Positions 21,997 through 31,084 of a stretch of 64,000 nt of DNA are shown in pieces. Position numbers and translations under genes: made by a program. How positions within the stretch are numbered: the stretch's first letter is position 1; each line of letters starts with the position of its first letter. Under the pieces are notes generated by a model. That model saw only the letters and a program-made list of their open reading frames with translations, had not been told where the DNA came from and made no database searches. Source of the DNA: Leptospira kobayashii (GTDB lineage Bacteria > Spirochaetota > Leptospiria > Leptospirales > Leptospiraceae); NCBI RefSeq assembly GCF_003114835.2, contig NZ_AP025028.1, positions 2,446,001 through 2,510,000 of the forward strand, given 5' to 3'.

Positions 21997-22689
21997 TTAA
22001 AGTTTTCCCTCCGGCTGAAGAACTTCCATACATTCTTTTTGGATGGAACGTAGAGTTTCGTTTTCAGGAAACTCCTCCAGACCTAAGTTGGCCACTTGGA
22101 GTCCTTTTTGGTAAAACCCGGCGTTTTTGTAATCGTATCCCATTTTTAAATAGGTTTTTGCCGCTGTTTCATAATAGAACTCGTCTTTCTTCTGATTGCC
22201 TTTGTGGTAGGTTTTTGTCAAAGCAGCGAGTGCAGGATAATATTCCCTCTCCGCTACCAAAGATTGAACTACCAGTTTTTTGCGCTCAGGATTATAGGTT
22301 TTGTCTAATTTCTCGGATTGGTTTAAGTATTGGATCGCTTTTGCATACTGGTTTTTGCCAATATAAGCTCTTCCAAGATATAAATTCAATTCCGGGCTAT
22401 TCGCATTTGCATTTTTTAAAGAAAAAATTTGATTCAAAGTCCCAATAGAATCGTCGTATTTACCAAGCTCTAAAAGAAGTCTTCCTTTCGTAAGATAAAG
22501 TTTGGATCTTGTTTCGTCGGATGCATTGGAGTTATTAAGCTCTTTGTCGATGGATTCGATTTGAGCTAAATGGGAACTTGTGTTGATCTTAGGATATCCC
22601 CCTACCGTGCGCACGGAATCGTCCGTGGATGCACAATTCAACACAACCGCCAACGCCATAAACAGGGTTAGTGGGAAAAGTCGTTTCAT
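21997..22689 (-). CDS. TPR-repeat lipoprotein
   Basis: A 230-residue predicted lipoprotein (signal to VVLNC, Cys19) with about four to five tetratricopeptide repeats between residues 60 and 220, such as LYLTKGRLLLELGKYDDSIG and LNLYLGRAYIGKNQYAKAIQ. TPR lipoproteins act as scaffolds for envelope complexes. Its start codon overlaps the stop of the rep helicase by one base (TAATG). The AsmA-like gene follows immediately, so a joint envelope role with that protein is likely. Confidence 0.8.
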   Translation of the reverse strand: MKRLFPLTLFMALAVVLNCASTDDSVRTVGGYPKINTSSHLAQIESIDKELNNSNASDETRSKLYLTKGRLLLELGKYDDSIGTLNQIFSLKNANANSPELNLYLGRAYIGKNQYAKAIQYLNQSEKLDKTYNPERKKLVVQSLVAEREYYPALAALTKTYHKGNQKKDEFYYETAAKTYLKMGYDYKNAGFYQKGLQVANLGLEEFPENETLRSIQKECMEVLQPEGKL

Positions 22690-24704
22690 TAGCCTACCTT
22701 CAGTTTCTCTAATTCCTCTAGGAAATTCAATGTTTCCGCTTCCCGATCCTCTTTTTCCAATGGAAAATAGAGAACCACGTCCCGGGAAAGCTCTTTTATA
22801 AATCGAGACGGGTCGCTCGCGATTTGTTCTCCGAATTTACGCCTGGAACGGGCCGCGGTCAAGTATAATTTTCGCCTTGGCCGAGTCATTCCCACGTAGA
22901 GAAGCCTTCTTTCTTCATCGACAGCTTCTCCTTCTTCTATAACACGCGAGTTCGGTAAAATTCCCTCTTCCAACCCAACTAAAAAAACTAAATCGTATTC
23001 CAGTCCCTTGGACTGGTGCATGGTGAGCAGTTGAACCCTCCGGTCCTTCTCCTCCTCCTTGGGTTCGTCCTCCATCATGAGCGCCAGGCGCTGCAAAAAG
23101 TCGAAAATTTTCGGTTTTTCCTCTCTTTCTTCATTTTCGAAGAAGGCGAGCATATTGACAAGTTCGCTCAGATTGAAAATCCGTGCCTTGGACACTTTTT
23201 CGTCGGACTCCTCGATCGAAATCTCCCTTTCGAAACCAATCTGAGTGATCATTTCTTTCAAAACAGGAGCCAGTTTCGGAGAGAGTGAAAATTTCTTTTT
23301 GAAGGTTTCCACAAGTTCCACGAAATGATAAATCTCCTGGCGCACCTTGGTTTTAACTTCCGTTAAATAATCAACGTCTTCTACGATTTTCAGGAAAACA
23401 TCGAAGATGGAAATCCCTTTGCTGAATGCTTCTTCCTGTAATTTATTTACAGTCGTCGGACCGATTCCCCGTTTGGGATAATTGATGATACGAAGAAGAG
23501 AATAGTCGTCTTTCGGGTTTGCCACATAACGAAGGTAACAGATACAATCCCTGACTTCCTTACGATCGAAAAAATTATAACCGCCTACTACCTTATAAGG
23601 AATATTTCTATTTCTAAGTTCTTCTTCAAACGGTCTCGATTGAAAATTGGTACGGAACAAAATAGCAATCTCATTTCCCTGAAATTCGTTTTTGATAAGC
23701 ACAGACTGAATGCGACTGGCAACAAATATGGCTTCCTCTTTTTCATCCGCTGTTTCGTAATACTCCACATTGTCATCGGATTGAATTCGACTGAAAAGTT
23801 GTTTTTCCTTACGGCCTTTGTTGTTTTTGATAAGTGAATGCGCGGCTTCGATGATGGGTCTTGTAGAACGGTAATTTTCAAGTAGTCTGACAATCTTTGC
23901 ATGAGGGAACTCTCTTTCAAAATTGAGAATGAGTTCCACATTTGATCCGCGAAACGCATAAATACTCTGATCGTCGTCTCCCACCACACAGAGGTTATCG
24001 CTTTCACCCCGAAACAATGATAAAAATTGATACTGCAATTGATTTGTATCTTGAAACTCATCTACAAGAAAGTATTGGTATTTTTTATGATAGGCTTCCG
24101 CAACTTCCGGAAACTCCTGCAGAATCCTTTTGGGAAGCAAAATCAAATCGTCAAAGTCGATTGCATTTTTTTCCTTTAGTCCGTCTTCGTACATAGGAAA
24201 CAATTCCTGTGCTACAAGGCTAAACTCTTCCGAAACATCGAGCGAAGCGTTTCTCGAAAGTCCCATCGTATTTTTAGCATAGGAAATTCTTCTGAGAATT
24301 TCTTTCGGAGGAACTTTTTTAGGATCTATTTTTTTGATTTTGAGAAGTTCGGAAACAAAGGACTCTTGATCTCCTCCGTTGAATAACAAAAAAGTTTCAT
24401 GATAACCGAGTTTAGCAATATGTTCCTTAAGTATTCTGAGACCTAACGAGTGAAAGGTGGAAAGAATAATCCCTTTCAGTTTTTCACGAGGAACCATTTT
24501 ACGAAGTCTTTCCGCAAGTTCCTTTGCACTTTTATTAGTAAAGGAAAGGGCTACGATTTTTCCGGCGGAGATATCTTTATTTTGAATCATATGGGCGATC
24601 CTGTTTGTGATCACCCTGGTTTTTCCGGAACCTGCTCCCGCAAATACAAGGAGGGGACCTTGTATCGTATTGACTGCTTCCATTTGGGCGGGGTTGAGTT
24701 TCAT
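22689..24704 (-). CDS. rep: Rep/UvrD-family ATP-dependent DNA helicase
   Basis: A 671-residue superfamily 1A helicase with the length of E. coli Rep (673) and a very similar N-terminus (MKLNPAQMEAVNTIQGPLL). Motifs in order: GAGSGKT (Walker A), STFHSLGLRI, FDDLILLP, DEFQDTN (Walker B), GDDDQSIYAFRG, ENYRS, TMHQSKGLEYDLVF and YVGMTRPRRKL (motif VI). Motif VI has Pro where most homologues have Ala (TRAR). It unwinds 3'-5' and clears replication blocks. It heads an operon whose later genes are envelope proteins. Confidence 0.92.
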   Translation of the reverse strand: MKLNPAQMEAVNTIQGPLLVFAGAGSGKTRVITNRIAHMIQNKDISAGKIVALSFTNKSAKELAERLRKMVPREKLKGIILSTFHSLGLRILKEHIAKLGYHETFLLFNGGDQESFVSELLKIKKIDPKKVPPKEILRRISYAKNTMGLSRNASLDVSEEFSLVAQELFPMYEDGLKEKNAIDFDDLILLPKRILQEFPEVAEAYHKKYQYFLVDEFQDTNQLQYQFLSLFRGESDNLCVVGDDDQSIYAFRGSNVELILNFEREFPHAKIVRLLENYRSTRPIIEAAHSLIKNNKGRKEKQLFSRIQSDDNVEYYETADEKEEAIFVASRIQSVLIKNEFQGNEIAILFRTNFQSRPFEEELRNRNIPYKVVGGYNFFDRKEVRDCICYLRYVANPKDDYSLLRIINYPKRGIGPTTVNKLQEEAFSKGISIFDVFLKIVEDVDYLTEVKTKVRQEIYHFVELVETFKKKFSLSPKLAPVLKEMITQIGFEREISIEESDEKVSKARIFNLSELVNMLAFFENEEREEKPKIFDFLQRLALMMEDEPKEEEKDRRVQLLTMHQSKGLEYDLVFLVGLEEGILPNSRVIEEGEAVDEERRLLYVGMTRPRRKLYLTAARSRRKFGEQIASDPSRFIKELSRDVVLYFPLEKEDREAETLNFLEELEKLKVG

Positions 24705-24778
24705 ATTCTTTTTCTTTAGGTCGCCCGGGTAAGGGACATAATCCAGAAAAAGTACAAAGTTCTACCTGAAAACCAGAA

Positions 24779-24812
24779 AAATACCCCGAAAGGCCGACCT
24801 TTCGGTATTTTT
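24779..24812 (-). terminator. Rho-independent terminator of the FecR lipoprotein gene
   Basis: AATACC and GAAAGG pair with CCTTTC and GGTATT around a CCGA loop, with a two-base bulge on one arm, and both sides have flanking T/A runs. It lies 20 bases past the FecR-domain gene stop on the minus strand and upstream of rep, so it separates the two transcripts. Confidence 0.75.
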
Positions 24813-24831
24813 GAGAGAACTTTAAACCGGT

Positions 24832-25431
24832 TTATTTAATTTCATCGATCTGAGACATAGCATCCAATTCGCCTTGTTTGGCGGTGCGGATCTTCCAGTC
24901 TTTGTTTTTCGGATCAATGTCCAAGGCATTCCCTTTCTCAACTGTAAAAGAAACATTATCCGACTTTCGGGTGATTTCCACCGCACCATCCCGGACGGCA
25001 AATGTACCGGTTTCGGTTTCCTTATTGACCTGGCCCCAAAACTGAGTGCCTCTTACCGCAGCAACTACCGTAGGAGTGATCACTTTCAAAGACTGTCCCT
25101 TATTCAATTTGGCCGCTTTGACAAGTATGTTTCCTTCGGAAACGGAAAGAGTTAGGGCATCTTGCGTAAGAGTGTCCAAGCTGACAACTGTGTCTCCAAG
25201 CAAACGCATAGTTCCCAGATCAGATGCAAGATCCAATGTAGAGCCTTTTGTGGTTCTTATCACTTCCGATTGAGGAAGTACATCGTATGTCTTCAGGGCT
25301 TTCGGTTCTTGGCTTTTTTCCGCTTCCCCTTTTAAAAAGGAAATGGTAAAAACTTTGGATTTAGGTTCCTCTTTGCAATTCGCAAATGTGAAAATCGAGA
25401 CTAAGGTTAAAAAAGAAAGAAACTGTTTCAT
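24832..25431 (-). CDS. FecR-domain lipoprotein
   Basis: A 199-residue predicted lipoprotein (TFANC lipobox, Cys19) whose mature part is a FecR-like domain. Visible elements are EVIRTTKGSTLDLAS, GNILVKAAKLNKGQSLKVIT and the signature VVAAVRGTQFW near residue 125. In classical systems FecR links a TonB receptor to a sigma factor. Here there is neither a sigma factor nor a receptor nearby, and the protein is lipid-anchored. It is more likely a structural or sensing surface protein, as in other orphan spirochaetal FecR proteins. It is followed by a strong terminator. Confidence 0.82.
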   Translation of the reverse strand: MKQFLSFLTLVSIFTFANCKEEPKSKVFTISFLKGEAEKSQEPKALKTYDVLPQSEVIRTTKGSTLDLASDLGTMRLLGDTVVSLDTLTQDALTLSVSEGNILVKAAKLNKGQSLKVITPTVVAAVRGTQFWGQVNKETETGTFAVRDGAVEITRKSDNVSFTVEKGNALDIDPKNKDWKIRTAKQGELDAMSQIDEIK

Positions 25432-25545
25432 TTGAAAGCACTCCTGTTTTCGTTTATAACGTAGAGCTTAGACAAGATCCGATTCGAAAACCATTCCGAA
25501 AATGTGTTTTCAGAATCACCGCCGAAATTTTTAACTAATAGGCTC

Positions 25546-26100
25546 ATGGCAAAACACGAACGCAAAAACTGGAAAGATATCTACCCCACTCCTATTTACA
25601 CTCTAGCCAGTTTCGATATGGAACTACCCAGAACCCAAAAAATAAAAACATACTATGTATTGAAATCCAGAGATTGGGTGAATGTGATTCCGATTACCAA
25701 AGAGGGAAAGATACTACTCATTCGACAGTTCCGCCATGGTTTGGGAGAAATCAGTTTGGAAATCCCCGGGGGAATTGTAGATGAAGACGGACAAGATGCA
25801 TCTCTTATTTCCGCAAAAAGAGAGTTACGCGAAGAAACCGGATTCACTGCCAAAGAGGAAAATTACGAACTACTCTCAAAATTCTCAGGAAACCCTGCCA
25901 TGTTCACCAACTGGTCCTACTCTTATATTGCAAAAGATGTGGAAAAAACGGACCCTGTGGAATTTGACGAAGGAGAAGACATAGAGATCCTACTTGCTTC
26001 TCCTGAAGAAGTGAAACAGTATTTAATCGAAGGTAAAATCCATCACCCTCATATGGCAGCCGCACTAGGATTGTACTTTCTAAAGCAAGAAAGAGGTTAG
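25546..26100 (+). CDS. NUDIX hydrolase (ADP-ribose pyrophosphatase-like)
   Basis: A 184-residue NUDIX protein. The Nudix box begins at the GG of GGIVDEDGQDASL and ends with AKRELREETGF. Two extra residues lie between the glycine and the REL helix compared with the classic Gx5Ex7REUxEExGU pattern. Placement of the domain and the preceding WVNVIPITKEGKILLIRQFR resemble ADP-ribose/nucleoside-diphosphate-sugar pyrophosphatases. It probably hydrolyses a nucleoside diphosphate derivative using Mg2+. The ATG at 25546 is chosen over the GTG at 25504, which adds 14 residues of no family character. Confidence 0.88.
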   Translation: MAKHERKNWKDIYPTPIYTLASFDMELPRTQKIKTYYVLKSRDWVNVIPITKEGKILLIRQFRHGLGEISLEIPGGIVDEDGQDASLISAKRELREETGFTAKEENYELLSKFSGNPAMFTNWSYSYIAKDVEKTDPVEFDEGEDIEILLASPEEVKQYLIEGKIHHPHMAAALGLYFLKQERG

Positions 26101-26132
26101 TGTCATCTTTTTTGAGATTTGAAGAAAAAGCA

Positions 26133-26146
26133 TTGATTTAGATCAA
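26133..26146 (+). promoter_or_regulatory. FNR/Dnr-type operator upstream of nirK
   Basis: TTGAT-TTAG-ATCAA is a perfect match to the FNR/Dnr/Anr half-site pair. It is centred 47 bases before the nirK ATG. A TACACT hexamer at 26170-26175 would place the box near -41.5, the activating position, although that leaves almost no leader. Confidence 0.75.
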
Positions 26147-26186
26147 TTTTTCTTATTGTACTTCCATGCTACACTTAGAGGTAACC

Positions 26187-27572
26187 ATGGACTCAAAAAT
26201 CAGAATCCTCTTACTCACCTTAACCTTATTATTTCAACTCAATTGCAATGAAGTGGTTCAGGAAGAAGCAAGATTAACGACCGCCCCTGAAGTCCCGCCT
26301 GTAATAGAAAGAAACAATGAAGCGAAAGTGATCATCAATTTGGAAACTGTAGAACAAGTTGGCAAACTATCCAATGGAGTTGAATATACTTTTTGGACCT
26401 TCGGAGGAACTGTTCCGGGACCGATGATCAGAGTCAGAGAAGGAGATGAAGTAGAATTTCATTTAAAAAATCATCCGTCCAGCAAGATGCCGCATAACAT
26501 TGATTTACATGCAGTTACCGGGCCGGGAGGTGGCGCGGCCTCTTCTTTAACTGTTCCGGGAAGATCCTCCAAGTTTTCTTTCAAAGCCATCAACCCCGGG
26601 CTTTTTATCTATCACTGTGCAACAGCACCGGTAGGGATGCATATTGCGAACGGAATGTACGGACTAATCTATGTTCAGCCCAAAGAAGCTTTAAAAAAAG
26701 CAGATAAGGAATACTATGTTTTGCAAAGTGAATTTTACACGATCGGAAAACATGGTGCCCCCGGCCTACAGGGATTCAATATGGAAAAAGCCATTTCCGA
26801 AAATCCCGACTATATTGTCTTCAATGGTTCGGTAGGAGCTTTGACGGAAGAAAAAGCAATTACAGCAAATGTAGGAGAGACAATCAGACTCTTCGTCGGG
26901 AATGGCGGGCCGAATTTGATATCCTCCTTTCACGTGATAGGCGAAGTATTCGATCATGTTTATACGGAAGCAGGCACTGAAGCAAACCAAAAAAACGTAC
27001 AAACGACTCTCATTCCTGCAGGTGGAGCTACGATCGTCGAATTCAAAGTAGAGGTTCCCGGAACTTACATATTAGTCGATCATTCCATATTCCGAGCATT
27101 TAATAAAGGTGCGTTGGGAATGTTAAAAGTATCCGGAGCTACAAATACGCAGATCTATTCTGGAAAACAAGGAGAAACAGTTTATTTACCGGAAGGTGGT
27201 GCGATTCAAAAGATGAAGTCGGATACAAAGGAAGAACCCAGACCAAAAACGAAAGAAGAAAAGATTGCGGATGGATCCAGAGTATTTAACGCAGTCTGCT
27301 CCGCATGTCATATGAAGGATGGAAAAGGACTACCCGGAACCTTCCCCCCGCTTGCAAAATCGGATTATTTGAATGCGGATAAGGCCAGAGCGATCAAAAT
27401 CCTTAAAAACGGATTGAGCGGAGAAATCAAAGTGAATGGAATCAAATACAATAATGTGATGCCTCACCTGGAACTTTCCGACGACGACATAGCGAACGTA
27501 CTTACCTATTTATATAATAGTTGGGATAACAAAGGTTATGAGATTTCATCAGAAGAAGTGAAAAGGAATTAA
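26187..27572 (+). CDS. nirK: Copper nitrite reductase with C-terminal cytochrome c, lipoprotein
   Basis: A 461-residue two-cupredoxin NirK that reduces nitrite to NO. Type 1 copper ligands: His103, Cys144, His152, Met157. Type 2 ligands: His108, His143, His299. Catalytic Asp106 and His249 are present. After residue 355 comes a fused class I cytochrome c (CSACH at 371-375, axial Met425), which should feed electrons directly to the enzyme. The signal ends LFQLNC (Cys20), so it is a lipoprotein facing the periplasm. The ATG at 26187 follows AGAGG. It leads a nirK-nirV-SCO-nnrS operon behind an FNR-type box. Confidence 0.95.
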   Translation: MDSKIRILLLTLTLLFQLNCNEVVQEEARLTTAPEVPPVIERNNEAKVIINLETVEQVGKLSNGVEYTFWTFGGTVPGPMIRVREGDEVEFHLKNHPSSKMPHNIDLHAVTGPGGGAASSLTVPGRSSKFSFKAINPGLFIYHCATAPVGMHIANGMYGLIYVQPKEALKKADKEYYVLQSEFYTIGKHGAPGLQGFNMEKAISENPDYIVFNGSVGALTEEKAITANVGETIRLFVGNGGPNLISSFHVIGEVFDHVYTEAGTEANQKNVQTTLIPAGGATIVEFKVEVPGTYILVDHSIFRAFNKGALGMLKVSGATNTQIYSGKQGETVYLPEGGAIQKMKSDTKEEPRPKTKEEKIADGSRVFNAVCSACHMKDGKGLPGTFPPLAKSDYLNADKARAIKILKNGLSGEIKVNGIKYNNVMPHLELSDDDIANVLTYLYNSWDNKGYEISSEEVKRN

Positions 27573-27573
27573 T

Positions 27574-28368
27574 TTGTTCCGCTTACTTTTCAAGGGGCTA
27601 AAACACAGCCGTTTGATCTTTTTCTACCTAAGTTTATATGGTAATTTGCTTTCAGAAGTGAAAATGGTTTATATTCCTTCAGGAACTTATACACCGTTTC
27701 TTTCGGATAAAAAAACGATATCAAAACGAAAGATCAAAATCCCCGGTTTTTATTTAGATCAATATCCAACCAGTAACTTGGAATTCTCTCAGTTTTTAGA
27801 AAAAAATCCCAAGTGGAGAAAAGGACTTCCCTCCCCGCTTTTTGCGGATGAAACTTATCTTGCCGAATTGGATTCGAATATGCTAGGCTCTGATTCGAAA
27901 AAAAGAAACTCCCCCGTAACATTCGTTTCCTGGTTTTCCGCGACCGCCTATTGTGAGTTCTACGGTAAAAGACTTCCCAGTTCGGATGAATGGGAGTATG
28001 TTGCTTCTATCCCGCCAAAAAACAAAGATAAAAAATTCATTCAATCCGTGATCTTAAATTGGTATGGAGAAAAAAGACCGGAAAGTCTACCCGAAAGAGG
28101 AAAATATAAAAATAGATGGGGTATTTACGATATGCACGGAATCATTTGGGAATGGGTTTATGATTTTAACTCAAGTTCCGTTACAGAAGACTCCCGTGCA
28201 GATAAAGATTTGGAAAGAAATCTTTTTTGCGGTGGCGGCGCTTTACAAGCAAATGATTTCGAAGATTATGCATCTTATATGCGTTTCGGATATCGTTCCG
28301 GTTTGTCGGGAAAATATACTGCAAAGTATTTAGGATTTCGATGTGCTTCATCATCTCCACCCCCATAA
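27574..28368 (+). CDS. nirV: NirV-like formylglycine-generating-enzyme-fold protein
   Basis: A 264-residue exported protein with an FGE-sulfatase (SUMF1) domain from about residue 29 (MVYIPSGTYTPF). Family marks include SPVTFVSWFSATAYCEFYGKRLPSSDEWEYVA, GIYDMHGIIWEWVYD and YLGFRCASS. In denitrifiers a protein of this fold, NirV, is encoded beside nirK and is thought to help assemble or support the reductase; its exact reaction is not established. It starts with TTG one base after the nirK stop, after AAAGGA. The adjacency supports the NirV name more than the sequence alone does. Confidence 0.8.
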   Translation: MFRLLFKGLKHSRLIFFYLSLYGNLLSEVKMVYIPSGTYTPFLSDKKTISKRKIKIPGFYLDQYPTSNLEFSQFLEKNPKWRKGLPSPLFADETYLAELDSNMLGSDSKKRNSPVTFVSWFSATAYCEFYGKRLPSSDEWEYVASIPPKNKDKKFIQSVILNWYGEKRPESLPERGKYKNRWGIYDMHGIIWEWVYDFNSSSVTEDSRADKDLERNLFCGGGALQANDFEDYASYMRFGYRSGLSGKYTAKYLGFRCASSSPPP

Positions 28369-28389
28369 TTAACAAATAAGGATATACTC

Positions 28390-28971
28390 ATGAAATTTAC
28401 GATTTTTATTTTTCTGATTTTTTATATGACAATCTCCTCCTGCAAAGAAGAGAGTCATCATTTGGGAACGGATCATTCTCTACCGTCCGGTGTCCAAACC
28501 CAAGGAAGTCTTTTCGAATTGGATGAAAACTGGACATTACCCGGTAATCAAACTTTCCGGCTCGCTGAATTAAAGGAAAAACCGTTTCTCATCAGTATGT
28601 TTTATTCTTCCTGTCAAAGTGTTTGCCCGAGAATCATAGATGATTTGAAAAGGATTTCCGGTGAAATCAAAAAGAAAACGAATCAATCGCCAAAGATCGT
28701 ATTAGTGAGTTTTGATCCGGAAAAAGATACACCGGAAAGGTTAAAAGAATATCATTCCAAAATGAAACTGGATTCCGATTGGTATTTGCTACATGGAAAA
28801 GAGGAACAAGTAAGAACTTTATCCGTCATTCTCGGAATCAATTATAAAAAATTAGGATCGGGAGATTTCAATCATTCCGCAATCATCAGTTTGATTTCCA
28901 AAGAAGGAAATATACTAACGAGAGTCGAGGGGATAGGAGCTAGTATTGACCCTATTTTAAACGGATATTAA
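28390..28971 (+). CDS. SCO1/SenC family copper chaperone, lipoprotein
   Basis: A 193-residue thioredoxin-fold lipoprotein (TISSC, Cys18). The copper site is complete: Cys75 and Cys79 in SSCQSVCP, and His162 in FNHSAII. SCO proteins insert copper into periplasmic cuproenzymes, usually the CuA site of cytochrome oxidase. Its position between nirV and nnrS suggests that here it matures NirK. It may also serve an oxidase elsewhere. Confidence 0.92.
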   Translation: MKFTIFIFLIFYMTISSCKEESHHLGTDHSLPSGVQTQGSLFELDENWTLPGNQTFRLAELKEKPFLISMFYSSCQSVCPRIIDDLKRISGEIKKKTNQSPKIVLVSFDPEKDTPERLKEYHSKMKLDSDWYLLHGKEEQVRTLSVILGINYKKLGSGDFNHSAIISLISKEGNILTRVEGIGASIDPILNGY

Positions 28972-28980
28972 AATCATATC

Positions 28981-30159
28981 ATGATGCTTTTAAACTCCAA
29001 TCATACCTTCTGGAAAACGGCATTCCGACCTTTCTTTTTATTCGGATCCATTCATATCTTTATTGCGATCCTGGTTTGGCTTTCCATTTTATTTTCAATT
29101 CTTAATTCACCGTTCGTGATTTCTTCCATCGAATGGCACTCCTACGAAATGATCTTTGGATTTGCAAGGGCCATTTTGATCGGCTTTTTGTTTACTGCTG
29201 CTCAAAACTGGACAGGGAAAATTTTATTAAGAGAGAAAAAGCTACAACTAATCTTCGTTCTCTGGTTATTGGGGCGTTTCGGATTTACACAAAATACAAT
29301 CATATCATCCATTGCCATCGGTTTGGATCTTCTTTGTGATTTTTGTATTCTATATTATATGGCTCCTCCTTTGCTGCAGAAAGGACAGGAACACAACCGG
29401 ATTATCATCATATTACAAACACTCTTTTCTTTATTTCACCTATTGGCGATTTTATCCCTATCGCAATATTTTCCGTCCGGGTATTCCTTGCATTTCATCC
29501 ATCTTGGGTTATTTAACGTTATCTGTTATATTATGATTATCGGAGGAAGGATCATTCCCCTCTTTACGACAAACGCAGTAAAAGGCGCTAACCCGACCAA
29601 AAACATTTACATCGAAAAAATCATCTCAGGTTTATGCTTACTATTTCTCGCTTCCGAATTTTCAGTTTATTATTTTCCCCAAATTTATATCTTATCATCT
29701 ATATCTTGCTTTATCCTATTCCTAGTTCATTCATTTCGTTTCTGTCTTTGGAAACCATGGAGCTCAAGTCAAATACCCATTTTATGGGTTTTGAATTCGG
29801 GCTATTTATGGATGATCTTGGGATTCTTGGGCCTAGGATTTTATCATTTAGGAAAGTTCCCGTTCTCCTCCTGCATCCATATTTTCGGATTAGGTGCTAT
29901 CGGAGTATTTATCTATGGAATGATTACCAGAGTTTCTTTAGGTCATACCGGCAGGAGAATCCAAGTAGGCAAATCGATCGTGTTTGCTTACATCCTAATT
30001 AACATTTCCGTACTTATACGAGTGTGTTTACCGTGGTTTGGGCAATCTTCTTTAGCCTACTCTCTTTCCGGGTTGAGCCTATTCGTTAGCTTTCTTATCT
30101 TCTTAGTTTCTTATACAATGATACTAATATTAGAAAGACCTGATGGGAAAACAGGATAG
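28981..30159 (+). CDS. nnrS: NnrS family membrane protein
   Basis: A 392-residue integral membrane protein with about twelve hydrophobic segments. NnrS marks are the N-terminal FWKTAFRPFFLFGS, the WHSYEMIFGFARAILIGFLFTAAQNWTG block, GGRIIPLFTTNA and the late RVSLGHTGRRI. Conserved histidines in these blocks fit the haem/copper-binding proposed for the family. NnrS eases nitrosative stress in bacteria that make or meet NO. It begins ten bases after the SCO gene and closes the nitrite-reduction operon. Confidence 0.93.
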   Translation: MMLLNSNHTFWKTAFRPFFLFGSIHIFIAILVWLSILFSILNSPFVISSIEWHSYEMIFGFARAILIGFLFTAAQNWTGKILLREKKLQLIFVLWLLGRFGFTQNTIISSIAIGLDLLCDFCILYYMAPPLLQKGQEHNRIIIILQTLFSLFHLLAILSLSQYFPSGYSLHFIHLGLFNVICYIMIIGGRIIPLFTTNAVKGANPTKNIYIEKIISGLCLLFLASEFSVYYFPQIYILSSISCFILFLVHSFRFCLWKPWSSSQIPILWVLNSGYLWMILGFLGLGFYHLGKFPFSSCIHIFGLGAIGVFIYGMITRVSLGHTGRRIQVGKSIVFAYILINISVLIRVCLPWFGQSSLAYSLSGLSLFVSFLIFLVSYTMILILERPDGKTG

Positions 30160-30281
30160 GTCGCTTGGATTTTTAGGGTTTCTACGAGAATATTTCCCGC
30201 ATCCCCAGCAAATCTTAGCAAAAAATCCGCCACAAATACGAAAGAACTAGAAATTTTCGTTCCATAGATCATAATGGACTT

Positions 30282-31076
30282 ATGGTGAACAAAATGACAC
30301 GCTACATCTTGATTTTGTGTTTAATCCTATTTTCTCAAACTCAGTTTTTAACTGCGGATGAAGAACCCAAATTAGAACCGATTACAATTACAGTGCAGAA
30401 AGGAGAAAACCTTTCTCTCATCTCCAAAAAATATTTGGAAGATTCCAATCGATGGTCAGAACTTTTAAAATACAATAAAATTCCAAACCCCAACTTAATC
30501 AAACCGGGAATGACTCTAACAATTCCTGTCTTCCTTCGTAAACCTGTGATGGGAGTTGCCAGTTTCGTAGTAGGCAAAGTAGAATGGAATGGGGCCGGAG
30601 GATCGGGACCTTGGACTCCCGTGAAACTGGGACAAGAACTACACGCGAAAGACCAAATCAAAACTTCCGATAAAGGTAAAGTGGACATTCAAATCCGCGA
30701 AGTGGGACTCATTCGAGTTTTCCATGATAGCTTATTCGAAGTAAAAGGAAAAGAAACTCCTAACTCTGCTGTATCAGTAGCACTCTTTAAGGGGAGCTTG
30801 GATGCGAAGGTAAACAAGTCAGCGAACAAACAAGGCGATTACAAACTAACGATCGTAAATCCATCAGCGACTGCGGGGGTTAGAGGAACAGAGTTCCGTG
30901 TGGAATTGGATTCCAAACTCAATAGCACAACTTCCTGTTTTGAAGGAATTGTGGATGTGAATGCGGAAGGAAAAACAGTCACTGTGACTCAAGGTATGGC
31001 GACTTTCGTAGAAAAAGGAAAAGCTCCGGTAGAACCTTACTTAATTCCTGAAGCTCCCAAACTAAAAGCCGAATAA
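30282..31076 (+). CDS. LysM and FecR domain exported protein
   Basis: A 264-residue protein with a signal peptide (LILCLILFSQTQFLTA), a LysM peptidoglycan-binding domain (about residues 35-82: ITVQKGENLSLISKKYLEDS, then NPNLIKPGMTLTIP), and a FecR-like domain ending in the NPSATAGVRGTEFRVEL signature near residue 200. LysM should hold it at the murein layer. FecR-LysM fusions are common in spirochaetes without a partner sigma factor. The next gene starts eight bases later and encodes another exported protein, so they form a two-gene operon. An internal ATG at 30294 is an alternative start. Confidence 0.85.
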   Translation: MVNKMTRYILILCLILFSQTQFLTADEEPKLEPITITVQKGENLSLISKKYLEDSNRWSELLKYNKIPNPNLIKPGMTLTIPVFLRKPVMGVASFVVGKVEWNGAGGSGPWTPVKLGQELHAKDQIKTSDKGKVDIQIREVGLIRVFHDSLFEVKGKETPNSAVSVALFKGSLDAKVNKSANKQGDYKLTIVNPSATAGVRGTEFRVELDSKLNSTTSCFEGIVDVNAEGKTVTVTQGMATFVEKGKAPVEPYLIPEAPKLKAE

Positions 31077-31084
31077 AGATACGA

